Assembly: GCA_016841965.1 (NCBI GenBank)
Contig: JAEANN010000056.1
Coordinates: 1-64,000 of the forward strand
Length of the DNA stretch: 64,000 bases
From: Candidatus Roseilinea mizusawaensis
GTDB lineage: Bacteria > Chloroflexota > Anaerolineae > J036 > Brachytrichaceae
Reading direction: 5' to 3'
Every line of letters starts with the position of its first letter. Position 1 is the stretch's first letter. Shown one piece after another: positions 52,941 through 60,727 of this stretch. Below the pieces are notes generated by a model. The model had not been told where the DNA came from. It saw nothing but the letters and a program-made list of their open reading frames with translations, and did no database searches. Position numbers and translations under genes: made by a program.

Positions 52941-53930
52941 TCAGCCGCGGAAAAAGGTCACGATGACGGCCACAACAGCCACAATCACGGCCAGCGCCAA
53001 CCATGCTAGGTTGCTGCGCACCACATCGCCGGCTGTCTCTTGCCGGACGACAGGCGGCATGCGCGCCGATGCGCTTTCGGGGGCTTTGTGGCTGAAAAGC
53101 ATGTCGCGCAGCTCGGCAACCGTAGAGGGCCGGTCGTCAGGGTGCATGGCGATCGCAGCCATAATGGCCTGCTCGACGGCTTCTGAGACTGCCGGGTTCA
53201 GCGCGCGCACCGGTGCCAGTGATTCCGGCTTGAGGAAGCGCTGTTTGGCCTCGGCCGGCGGTTGGTTGGTGAACAGGTGGTATAGGGTTGCGCCCAGCGC
53301 GTAAATATCTGAACGCACATCGGTATGAGTGTCATCCTCGCCATATTGTTCGAGCGGCGTGTAGGCGGCTGTGCCGCGCCCCTGTAGCACCGTCACTGTG
53401 CGCGAGTCGTCCTTTGCCATCAACTTCACCAGGCCGAAGTCAACCAACTTGATCAGACCGCTGGGTGCGAGCTTGATGTTGCTCGGTTTGATGTCGCGAT
53501 GTAACACCGGCGGTTCCTGCGTATGCATGTACTCCAATGCATCGCATAACTGGCGCGCCCAGGTGAGCACTTCCACCTCGGTCAGGAACCGGCCTGCGCG
53601 CCGCGCTTCATCCACAATCTGCTTCAGATTCTTGCCCGACACATAATCCATCACCAGGTAATCCAGGTCGTTCTCGGTGAAATAGTCAGACACCTTGGGC
53701 AGATTAGGGTGGTCGAGCCGGGCCAGCACGCTTGCCTCGCGGGAGAACTGGTGCTGCAGCTCTCCTACCATCTCCTCGCCCACGTTGGGGTCGATACGCA
53801 CAGCCTTGATGGCGCACTTGCGCCCTTCCAGGCGCAAATCCTCGGCCAGGTACACAGCGCCCATGCCACCCTGGCCGATGGGTTCAACAATTCGATAGCG
53901 ATTGCGCAATGTGGTTCCGCGCCCCAGCAT
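52941..53930 (-). CDS. Transmembrane Ser/Thr protein kinase (Hanks type)
   Basis: A 329-residue kinase. Kinase elements in order: G-Q-G-G-M-G-A-V-Y, the lysine in C-A-I-K-A-V, catalytic H-R-D-I-K-P-S-N, and D-F-G. The activation segment ends Y-T-P-L-E-Q-Y-G, the common bacterial variant. A single C-terminal transmembrane helix (about 305-327) ends the protein, with almost nothing outside, so it is probably not a direct sensor of large ligands. It is divergent from an FHA-winged-helix gene, its probable phosphoprotein partner. Confidence 0.93.
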   Translation of the reverse strand: MLGRGTTLRNRYRIVEPIGQGGMGAVYLAEDLRLEGRKCAIKAVRIDPNVGEEMVGELQHQFSREASVLARLDHPNLPKVSDYFTENDLDYLVMDYVSGKNLKQIVDEARRAGRFLTEVEVLTWARQLCDALEYMHTQEPPVLHRDIKPSNIKLAPSGLIKLVDFGLVKLMAKDDSRTVTVLQGRGTAAYTPLEQYGEDDTHTDVRSDIYALGATLYHLFTNQPPAEAKQRFLKPESLAPVRALNPAVSEAVEQAIMAAIAMHPDDRPSTVAELRDMLFSHKAPESASARMPPVVRQETAGDVVRSNLAWLALAVIVAVVAVIVTFFRG

Positions 53931-53941
53931 GTCGTCATTTT

Positions 53942-54003
53942 AATTGAGTCGTGGGCCTTTTCAGCCCAATGCGTTATCGGCTCAATGCCAGAATGACTCA
54001 ATT
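53942..54003. promoter_or_regulatory. Inverted repeat in the kinase/FHA-regulator divergent region
   Basis: AATTGAGTC (53942-53950) and GACTCAATT (53995-54003) form perfect 9-bp arms 44 bases apart. They nearly fill the 85-base gap between the two divergent genes. They may be paired half-sites for the FHA-winged-helix protein. No strong -35/-10 pair was found. Confidence 0.5.
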
Positions 54004-54015
54004 ACAATTGCAGCG

Positions 54016-54681
54016 ATGATCCAGGACTCTCCGATGCTGATTATCGAGAACGGCCAGATGGCAGGTCAGCGCTGGCTGATCGACAGCGACTGTGTCATCA
54101 TTGGCCGCGAGGCACAGGCAGTTCATCTGCTCTTGCCAGAGCGGCAGGTGTCTCGCAAGCATGCCAAGATCGAGCGAACGCCGAATGGTTTCGTGTTAAC
54201 TGACCTTGACAGTAAAAACGGCACCTACCTCAATGGCAAGCAAGTCCGCGAGCCACAGGTGCTACAGGATGGCGATGAAATTCAGATCGCGTTGTGTGTC
54301 AAGATTGCTTTCGTGGGGAGTGATGCGACTGCCCCGCTTAATGCGCGTCCTATCAGCCAGGGTATGCGCGCGATCACGCGCGGCATCCGGCTGGATAAGG
54401 AGCGCCGGCGTGTATTTATGGCCGAATACGAACTGGAGCCGCCTCTCTCTGTGCAGCAATATCGCCTGCTCGAACTGCTGATTGACGCCGATGGCGCCCT
54501 GGTCAGCCGGCAGGAAATCGTCGAGCGCGTGTGGGAGGGTGAAAACGCCTACGGTGTGAGCGAACAAGCTATCGACGCACTCGTGCGCCGGCTACGCGAT
54601 CGCCTCGCCGAACGCGACCCCGACCACGAGTACATCGTTACCGTGCGTGGCCACGGCTTGCGTTTTGAAAACCGTTATTGA
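54016..54681 (+). CDS. FHA domain-winged helix (OmpR-type) transcriptional regulator
   Basis: A 221-residue two-domain protein. The N-terminal FHA domain (about 5-95) has I-G-R-E-A, S-R-K-H-A-K-I-E and N-G-T-Y-L-N-G, the phosphothreonine-binding signature. The C-terminal OmpR/PhoB-type winged helix (about 120-221) has L-S-V-Q-Q-Y-R-L-L-E-L-L, S-R-Q-E-I-V-E-R-V-W and V-T-V-R-G-H-G-L-R-F. No receiver domain is present, so control probably runs through phosphothreonine binding. The ATG at 54016 is preferred. Its 3' end overlaps the next gene by 35 bases. Confidence 0.9.
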   Translation: MIQDSPMLIIENGQMAGQRWLIDSDCVIIGREAQAVHLLLPERQVSRKHAKIERTPNGFVLTDLDSKNGTYLNGKQVREPQVLQDGDEIQIALCVKIAFVGSDATAPLNARPISQGMRAITRGIRLDKERRRVFMAEYELEPPLSVQQYRLLELLIDADGALVSRQEIVERVWEGENAYGVSEQAIDALVRRLRDRLAERDPDHEYIVTVRGHGLRFENRY

Positions 54682-56713
54682 TCTTCTGCTACGCCGGGAG
54701 CGGCCCCCGTTGTGGTTCACCCTGGGCCTGCTGCTTGTGCTGGCTGCTGCGCTCGTCTTGCGCCTGCACCGGCTCGACGCGCAGTCGTTCTGGTACGACG
54801 AAGGCAACAGCGCGCGCATTGCCGAGCGCCCTGTGCAGCTCATCATCGCGGGTGCAGCCGGCGACATCCACCCGCCGCTGTACTACCTGGCGCTGCATGT
54901 CTGGCGCGCGCTGTTCGGCGAGAGCGAGGCGGCGCTGCGCAGCCTGTCGGTTGCCTGCGGGGTGGGCCTGGCGCTTTTGGCTGGCCTGACCGCCCACGCG
55001 CTTTTCGGCCCGCGCGCCGGCCTGGTGGCTGCTGTGCTGTTGGCTGTGTCTCCCTTTGCCATCTACTATAGCCAGGAAGCGCGCATGTATGCGCTGCTTG
55101 CCCTCGAAGCGGCTGCCTCCACTTATGCCCTGCTGCGGATTTTGGGTTTTGGATTGGGGACTTTGGATTCGCCCACCCAATCGTCAATCGTCAATCCTTC
55201 AATCGTCAATTCTTCAATTGCCAGTCGTCAATCGTCAATCGCCCTGTTTGTCCTGTCCACTGCCGCCGGCCTCTACACGCACTACGCCTATCCCTTTGTC
55301 ATGATTGGGCAGGGTGTGGGTGTGCTCATCTGGTTTGCGGCCTGGGCTGCGCGCTGCGCTGTGCGCGGGCCGGCCTGGGGGGCGCTGGCTGTTTTCGCCG
55401 GCGGCAACCTCGCGGCCATTGCGCTGTTCCTACCCTGGCTGCCGACTGCCATTCACCAGCTCACTGCGTGGACGGTAGCCCGGCCAGACTACGTGCTGGG
55501 GCCGGCTCTGCTCGACGCCTGGCGCTGGGTTGTGGTGGGGCGCACGCTGCCGCTCGATGAAGCCGGGCCGGCCATGCTGATACTGAGCGCGCTGGCGCTG
55601 ATCGGGCTATGGCCGGCTGCTCCATCCAATCCTCAGTCGTCAATCAGCGCCCGGCGGTTCCTGCCGGCTCTGTTCATGGCGCTGATGGCGCTGGCGCCGT
55701 TTGCCCTGCTGTTTGCCTTCAATCTGTATCGAGAGTCGTATCTCAAGTTTTTGCTGGTTGTCGTGACGCCGCTGTGTGTGTTGGCTGCGCGTGGCATAGC
55801 CGGCCTGTCTGCCGCCTGGCTCCCTGCGCAAGCCGGGCGCACAGGGCGGCTGCTTTCTGCCGGCCTCGCTATCGCCCTCACGAGCGGCGTCGTTGCGCTG
55901 CTGTGGCCCGCGCTCAACAATTTGTATGACAACCCGGCCTATGCCCGTGACGACTATCGCGGCATCGCCCAACTGATCCAGGCTGACGCGCGTCCCGGTG
56001 ACGCCGTGTTGTTCAACGCCCCGAATCAATGGGAGGTGTTCACCTACTATCATCGCCCAGAGCGCCAGTTGGCCCCGGCGATCGCGCTGACCTATCACCC
56101 CGCAGACGATGCCGTGGTCGATGCGCAGATGAGGCCGATCCTTCAGCAACACAGCCGCTTGTTTGTGCTGTACTACGGCGAGCGCGAATCTGACCCTGAG
56201 GGCCGCTATGAACGTTGGCTGGCGGGCAACGCGTTCAAGGCCGATGAGCAATGGGTGGGGCACATTCGCCTGGCGGTGTATGCAACCCGGCTTGCCTCGA
56301 CCAGGTCGGCGCTTGCCGCCACGTTCGGTGATGCCATCCGGCTCGAAAGCGCCGTCGGTGCGCTCGACCCGCAGTCAGCGGGTGGCTTGGTGCCGCTGGA
56401 ACTGCGCTGGCGCGCGCAGACGACGCTGGACACGCGATACAAGGTGTTTGTGCATATCGGTCTGCCCGATGCGCCGCCGGTCGCACAAAACGATTCCGAG
56501 CCGCAAGCTGGCCTGCGCCCAACCGACACCTGGCAGCCTGATGAGGTGATCGTTGATCGCCGCGCGGTCTGGTTGAAGCCTGGCACACCGCCGGGGCGCT
56601 ATGGCGTCTACCTGGGTTTGTATGACGGCGCAACCGGCCAGCGCCTGCCGGTGACTACTGCCGGCGCCCCGCAAAGCGACCGCCTGTTGCTTGGCGAGAT
56701 CGAGGTGCGGTAG
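54647..56713 (+). CDS. GT-C (GT39-like) membrane glycosyltransferase
   Basis: A 688-residue integral membrane glycosyltransferase of the PMT/ArnT-like GT-C fold. It uses a lipid-linked sugar donor on the outer face. The first external loop carries the catalytic acidic motif (D-A-Q-S-F-W-Y-D-E-G), and H-P-P-L-Y-Y follows after TM2. About 10-12 hydrophobic segments precede a soluble C-terminal region (about 480-688). Translation starts at GTG 54647 or a later codon; the first overlaps the FHA gene. A loop near residues 164-200 is made from tandem-repeat DNA. Confidence 0.85.
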   Translation: MATACVLKTVIDLLLRRERPPLWFTLGLLLVLAAALVLRLHRLDAQSFWYDEGNSARIAERPVQLIIAGAAGDIHPPLYYLALHVWRALFGESEAALRSLSVACGVGLALLAGLTAHALFGPRAGLVAAVLLAVSPFAIYYSQEARMYALLALEAAASTYALLRILGFGLGTLDSPTQSSIVNPSIVNSSIASRQSSIALFVLSTAAGLYTHYAYPFVMIGQGVGVLIWFAAWAARCAVRGPAWGALAVFAGGNLAAIALFLPWLPTAIHQLTAWTVARPDYVLGPALLDAWRWVVVGRTLPLDEAGPAMLILSALALIGLWPAAPSNPQSSISARRFLPALFMALMALAPFALLFAFNLYRESYLKFLLVVVTPLCVLAARGIAGLSAAWLPAQAGRTGRLLSAGLAIALTSGVVALLWPALNNLYDNPAYARDDYRGIAQLIQADARPGDAVLFNAPNQWEVFTYYHRPERQLAPAIALTYHPADDAVVDAQMRPILQQHSRLFVLYYGERESDPEGRYERWLAGNAFKADEQWVGHIRLAVYATRLASTRSALAATFGDAIRLESAVGALDPQSAGGLVPLELRWRAQTTLDTRYKVFVHIGLPDAPPVAQNDSEPQAGLRPTDTWQPDEVIVDRRAVWLKPGTPPGRYGVYLGLYDGATGQRLPVTTAGAPQSDRLLLGEIEVR
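55137..55245 (+). repeat. Two repeat families fused in frame inside the GT-C gene
   Basis: First come GATTTTGG-type copies (55137-55170), then CGTCAAT-type copies (55181-55240). They encode L-G-F-G-L-G-T-L-D-S, then repeated S-S-I-V-N / S-S-I-A peptides. A further short copy (TCGTCAATC) lies at 55638-55646. Both are in frame, between membrane segments. Confidence 0.9.
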
Positions 56714-56717
56714 ACGC

Positions 56718-57872
56718 ATGGCGCGTATAACGATTGACTGCACGCCGGCCATTCATCAATCGGCCGGCATTGGCCGGCTGACCCGCGAAATCGTGCGCGC
56801 CCTGCTTCAGCGCGAATCGCGCCATCACTTCACTCTGTTTTGCATGGGGCGGGCCGGCCCCTCTGCAATGGCCGAACTGGCGCGATTGGCCGCGCGCTCG
56901 CCGCGCGCGTCTGTGGCTGTGACGCCGTTGAATGATCGCTGGCTGTACCGGCTGTGGCATCGCGCCCGGCTGCCGTTGCCGGTCGAGCTGTTTGCCGGCC
57001 AGAGCGACCTCTATCACGCCACCGATTTCGTGTTGCCGCCTGTCATGCCGGGCCGGCGCACCGTGCTGACCGTGCATGACCTGACGTTTGAGCGCGCGCC
57101 CGATGCCGCGCCACCCCAGTTGTTGCGTTTTCTCAAAAGAGTTGTGCCGCAGTCGGTGCGCCGGGCGCATCATCTCATCGCCGATTCGCAGGCCACTGCG
57201 CGCGACCTGATCACCCTGTACGCAGTGCCGCCAGAGCGCATCACAGTGATCTACAGCGGGGTCGAGGCGCGTTTCCATCCGCTCGATAGATCTGCGCCCG
57301 GCGTTGCGCCTGACAAGCGTGTCTGGGGCGACGCCCCGTTTGTGCTGACGGTTGGCACGCTGCAACCGCGCAAGAATCATCTGACGTTGGTGCGCGCTTT
57401 TGCGCAGGTGGCGCGCCAGTTGCCCGATCTTCAACTGGTCATCGCCGGCGGCAAGGGCTGGATGTACGAGGCTGTAACGGCGGAAGTCGCCCGCCTCAAC
57501 CTGGCTCAGCGTGTGCGATTCATCGGCTTTGTCGATGACGCCGGTTTGCCCGATTTATATCGCGCCGCGCGCGTGTTTGCGTTTCCATCGCTGTATGAGG
57601 GCTTTGGCCTGCCGCCGCTGGAGGCGATGGCCTGTGGTGTGCCGGTCGTTGCATCGAATGCCTCATCGTTGCCGGAAGTAGTGGGCGATGCCGGCCTGCT
57701 GGTCGATCCGTTGGATGTGGATGGTCTGGCCCAGGCGCTGACGCGCGCCGTTGCAGATGAGACATGGCGCGCCCAGGCCATCGCGCGCGGACTGGCGCGC
57801 GCCCGCCAATTCACCTGGACACGCGCCGCCGAACAACTGCTGGCCGTCTACAACGCAACACTGACTGTGTAA
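56718..57872 (+). CDS. Glycosyltransferase family 4 protein
   Basis: A 384-residue GT-B glycosyltransferase. The donor-binding domain has [19 protein letters not shown], and [16 protein letters not shown] with the E-x(7)-E-type motif. [13 protein letters not shown] is also typical. Mannose-type transfer is likely. The ATG at 56718 is 5 bases after the GT-C stop, so they are co-transcribed and probably build one glycan. Confidence 0.92.
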   Translation: MARITIDCTPAIHQSAGIGRLTREIVRALLQRESRHHFTLFCMGRAGPSAMAELARLAARSPRASVAVTPLNDRWLYRLWHRARLPLPVELFAGQSDLYHATDFVLPPVMPGRRTVLTVHDLTFERAPDAAPPQLLRFLKRVVPQSVRRAHHLIADSQATARDLITLYAVPPERITVIYSGVEARFHPLDRSAPGVAPDKRVWGDAPFVLTVGTLQPRKNHLTLVRAFAQVARQLPDLQLVIAGGKGWMYEAVTAEVARLNLAQRVRFIGFVDDAGLPDLYRAARVFAFPSLYEGFGLPPLEAMACGVPVVASNASSLPEVVGDAGLLVDPLDVDGLAQALTRAVADETWRAQAIARGLARARQFTWTRAAEQLLAVYNATLTV

Positions 57873-57874
57873 TC

Positions 57875-58117
57875 GCAATCGTCAATCGTCAGTTCGGTTC
57901 ACCATTCCCCCGCATACGCCACCTGATATGGCTGGACTGTGCGGACGATCCACGCGTAGTGCAGCTCCACAAGCTGGCGCAGATGCAGCGCGTCGTGAGC
58001 CACCCAGGCGGCCATCACGTCGCCGGCAGTGATCTGACCCCATGGCGCCGCGCGCACAATCTGCCAATCCGACGACTACAACCCGCGCAGCCATGCTGCG
58101 GGCGAGTTGACGATTGC
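57875..58117. repeat. 11-bp inverted repeats flanking the DinB fragment
   Basis: GCAATCGTCAA (57875-57885) and TTGACGATTGC (58107-58117) are exact inverted copies. Both belong to the heptamer family. They bracket the truncated DinB-like gene. Confidence 0.8.
57899..58075 (-). pseudogene. C-terminal remnant of a DinB-family protein
   Basis: The frame 58075-57899 encodes 58 residues with the DinB C-terminal pattern (I-T-A-G-D-V-M-A-A-W-V-A-H-D-A-L-H-L-R-Q-L, ending Y-A-G-E-W). A TAG directly precedes it at 58076-58078, and no N-terminal part or start codon was found. This gene fragment occupies most of the 351-base gap 57873-58223. Confidence 0.75.
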
Positions 58118-58223
58118 ATGGCTTGTGTCTGGATTGTGGCGCCACGTTTGCGTTGCAGCCGGTTGTACAATCCGGGCACTTGCCGGCGTTCTGTTTGCGA
58201 GCATTGTGCCGGTGTGATGATCC

Positions 58224-59534
58224 ATGACCAACCAATCCCTTCCCAAACTGCGTGATGTGCCGGCCCAGGACCGGCTGGCGATTCTGGCCCAAATGGCCAA
58301 CCTGGGTGAAGTTGATACCGCAGCCTTGCGGAACGGCTTGTCGCTCGATCAGGCCGACCACATGATCGAAAACGTGGTCGCCACTTATGCGTTGCCGCTG
58401 GGCATCGTCACCAACCTGGTGGTTAACGGGCGCGAGGTGCTTGTACCGATGGTCATCGAAGAGCCGTCGGTGGTGGCCGGGTGTAGCTTTGCTGCAAAGC
58501 TGGCGCGGGCCGGCGGTGGTTTCATTGCCAGCAGCGACGAGCCGATCATGATTGGCCAGATTCAAGTCCTGGACGTGCCGGACATGGACGCTGCACGGCG
58601 GGCGATTGATGATGCCACGCCGGAGCTGATCGAGTGGCTAAATGTGCTGAACCCGCCCACGCGCGATCCGTATACTCGCTCGGTCGGCATCGAAACGCGG
58701 GTCGTCGCCGGCGAGTTCGAATCGACAATTCAAAATCCCAAATCTAGGATTGAGATGCTGGTGGTGCATGTGCTGTATCACGCCGGCGATGCCATGGGCG
58801 CCAACATGGTCAACACTGCATGCGAAGCACTGGCGCCGAAGATCGAGATGCTCACCGGCGGGCGGGTCAATCTGCGCATTTTGTCCAACCTGGCCGATCG
58901 TCGGCTGGCCCGCGCGCGCTGCACGATTCCTGCCGCCGCGCTGGAGGATGAGCGCCGGCCCACCGCTGCAACTCCAGGCGCCCGTATCCAGGATCGCATC
59001 GAAGAGGCCTCATTGTTTGCCGAGCTGGACCCGTATCGCGCTGCGACCCACAACAAGGGCATCATGAATGGCATCGATGCGGTGGCCCTGGCGACCGGCA
59101 ATGACTGGCGGGCCATCGAGGCCGGCGCCCATGCCTATGCGGCGCGCAATGGCCGCTATACCTCGCTCACGCGCTGGCGCGTGAACGCACAGGGCGATCT
59201 GAACGGCGAGATCGAATTGCCCCTGGCAGCCGGGATGGTGGGCGGGGCGACGCGGGTGCACCCGTCGGCGCGCGCCGCGCTCAAGATCATGGGGGTGAAG
59301 ACTGCGCGCGAGCTGGCCGAGGTGATGGCGTGTGTGGGGTTGGCGCAGAACTTTGCGGCGATTCGCGCGCTGGCTAACGAAGGCATTCAACGTGGTCACA
59401 TGGCGCTGCACGCGCGACAGGTCGCGCTGGCTGCCGGCGCGACCGGCGAGCAAGTCGCGCGCATCGCGCAGCAACTGGTTGCCGAGCGCAATTTTAAGGT
59501 TGATCGCGCAAAGGAATTGCTGGCCGGCCAGTAG
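58224..59534 (+). CDS. mvaA: Hydroxymethylglutaryl-CoA reductase, class II (degradative type)
   Basis: A 436-residue class II HMG-CoA reductase. Catalytic residues are visible: E in P-M-V-I-E-E-P-S-V-V-A-G, the D-A-M-G-A-N-M-V-N-T loop, K in H-N-K-G-I-M-N-G, and the C-terminal H in G-H-M-A-L-H-A-R. It interconverts HMG-CoA and mevalonate, either for isoprenoid synthesis or mevalonate breakdown. No other mevalonate-pathway gene is in the window. A short repeat-derived peptide lies near residue 170. Confidence 0.93.
   Translation: MTNQSLPKLRDVPAQDRLAILAQMANLGEVDTAALRNGLSLDQADHMIENVVATYALPLGIVTNLVVNGREVLVPMVIEEPSVVAGCSFAAKLARAGGGFIASSDEPIMIGQIQVLDVPDMDAARRAIDDATPELIEWLNVLNPPTRDPYTRSVGIETRVVAGEFESTIQNPKSRIEMLVVHVLYHAGDAMGANMVNTACEALAPKIEMLTGGRVNLRILSNLADRRLARARCTIPAAALEDERRPTAATPGARIQDRIEEASLFAELDPYRAATHNKGIMNGIDAVALATGNDWRAIEAGAHAYAARNGRYTSLTRWRVNAQGDLNGEIELPLAAGMVGGATRVHPSARAALKIMGVKTARELAEVMACVGLAQNFAAIRALANEGIQRGHMALHARQVALAAGATGEQVARIAQQLVAERNFKVDRAKELLAGQ
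58721..58753 (+). repeat. Repeat-like insertion inside the HMG-CoA reductase gene
   Basis: A 33-bp segment resembles the dispersed CGACAATT and CAAAATCCCAAATCTAGGATT repeats. It encodes S-T-I-Q-N-P-K-S-R-I-E in frame, just before the M-L-V-V-H strand. Confidence 0.65.
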
Positions 59535-59572
59535 CGATTGACGGTTGGCTGCTCATGCGCGCCGAGTGCCGA

Positions 59573-60298
59573 TCAGGTGTTGGGCGATGGCGTTTTCTCG
59601 TACACGCCCAGGATGTGCACACGCGCGCGCTGGAGCGCCGGCCAGTCCAGTGCGCGTTCGATAGCGCAGGCAATGGCAAACAGGGGGCGATTGACGCCCA
59701 GATAGGTCGGATCGCCGTGCAGGATCACTTCAACCCGGCGAAAGCCAATCGGCAACAACACCTGTTCGATGCGCCCGACGGTGTTGATGCGATACCGCAC
59801 GGGGTAGGTGTCGCCGGCCTGCCGGCCATGCAGCCGGCGCGCCAGCCGGTCGCGCAGCCGGTGAGGGGTAGCGCGGATGATCCACGTGTTGTAGTTCCAG
59901 GCGTTGGGGGTGAGGAAGATCGTTTTGCCGCCCGGCTTCAACACGCGATGGATTTCGCGGAAAGCGCGCGCCGGCTGCTCCAAGTGTTCCAGCACAAAGA
60001 CCAGCACCGCTGTGTTGAACTGCGCGTCGGCGAATGGCAGATCATCGGCCAGGCCGGCGGCGCGCTTGGCAATGGTGGTGTTCAAAAGCAACGCGCCGGC
60101 GTCGGGGTCGCATCCTATGACATGCGGTGTTTTGGCGTAGATCGGTTGTAGAAAATCGGCATGACCGCAGCCGATGTCGAGGATGCGCGCGCCGGCTGCA
60201 GTGTGCCGATTCACCAGCTCACGCAAGACGAACAGACTGTGCCGCCAGCCAGGCTTGCGCCGGGCATATTCGCGGCGAAAATGCTCCTGAACACCCAT
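59573..60298 (-). CDS. Class I SAM-dependent methyltransferase
   Basis: A 241-residue methyltransferase with SAM motif I I-L-D-I-G-C-G-H-A-D-F-L, motif II-like V-I-G-C-D-P-D-A-G, D-D-L-P-F-A-D-A-Q-F-N, L-E-H-L-E-Q-P and R-V-L-K-P-G-G. The substrate is unknown. The ATG at 60298 is used because the much longer frame upstream is antisense to the hydrolase remnant. Confidence 0.88.
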   Translation of the reverse strand: MGVQEHFRREYARRKPGWRHSLFVLRELVNRHTAAGARILDIGCGHADFLQPIYAKTPHVIGCDPDAGALLLNTTIAKRAAGLADDLPFADAQFNTAVLVFVLEHLEQPARAFREIHRVLKPGGKTIFLTPNAWNYNTWIIRATPHRLRDRLARRLHGRQAGDTYPVRYRINTVGRIEQVLLPIGFRRVEVILHGDPTYLGVNRPLFAIACAIERALDWPALQRARVHILGVYEKTPSPNT

Positions 60299-60361
60299 GA
60301 CGATTTTGGATTTTCGCACGTGTTTGCCGACGCGCACAATGAGCTTGATATCGCCGCCGGC

Positions 60362-60727
60362 TTTGCCTGTCCGCACTTTCACCTGCAGGCCAGGCCGGTT
60401 GGTGATGAGGGCGTGGCCGAGAATGCCACCCAGTTGTTTGCGCTGTGCCGTGAACGGGGGATCAACCATCTCATCTACGCCGGCTTTGCCATCAACTGGT
60501 GCCTGCTCATGTCGCCGGGCGGCATGCTGGACATGAGCCGGCGCGGCTTCATGTGTTCGGCTTTGCGCCAGGCGGTCACGGCGGTTGAGAATCGCGAATC
60601 GGCGCGCCTGGAATTGCACAAAGAAGAAGCATTGTGGCGTGTGGCGCTGGCGTTTGGCTTTGTGTTCGATGTGGATGAGTTTGTTCGGGCTGTGGCAGCA
60701 CAGCCGGGCCGGGAGGAAGCGCGATGA
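60362..60727 (+). pseudogene. C-terminal half of an isochorismatase-like cysteine hydrolase
   Basis: The frame encodes G-I-N-H-L-I-Y-A-G-F-A-I-N-W-C-L-L-M-S-P-G-G-M, with the catalytic-cysteine strand, and an end typical of large isochorismatase-like hydrolases. The N-terminal half, including the catalytic aspartate and lysine, is not found upstream; that DNA is the start of the divergent methyltransferase. The stop overlaps the ATG of the propeller gene (ATGA), so the two were once coupled. Confidence 0.68.
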
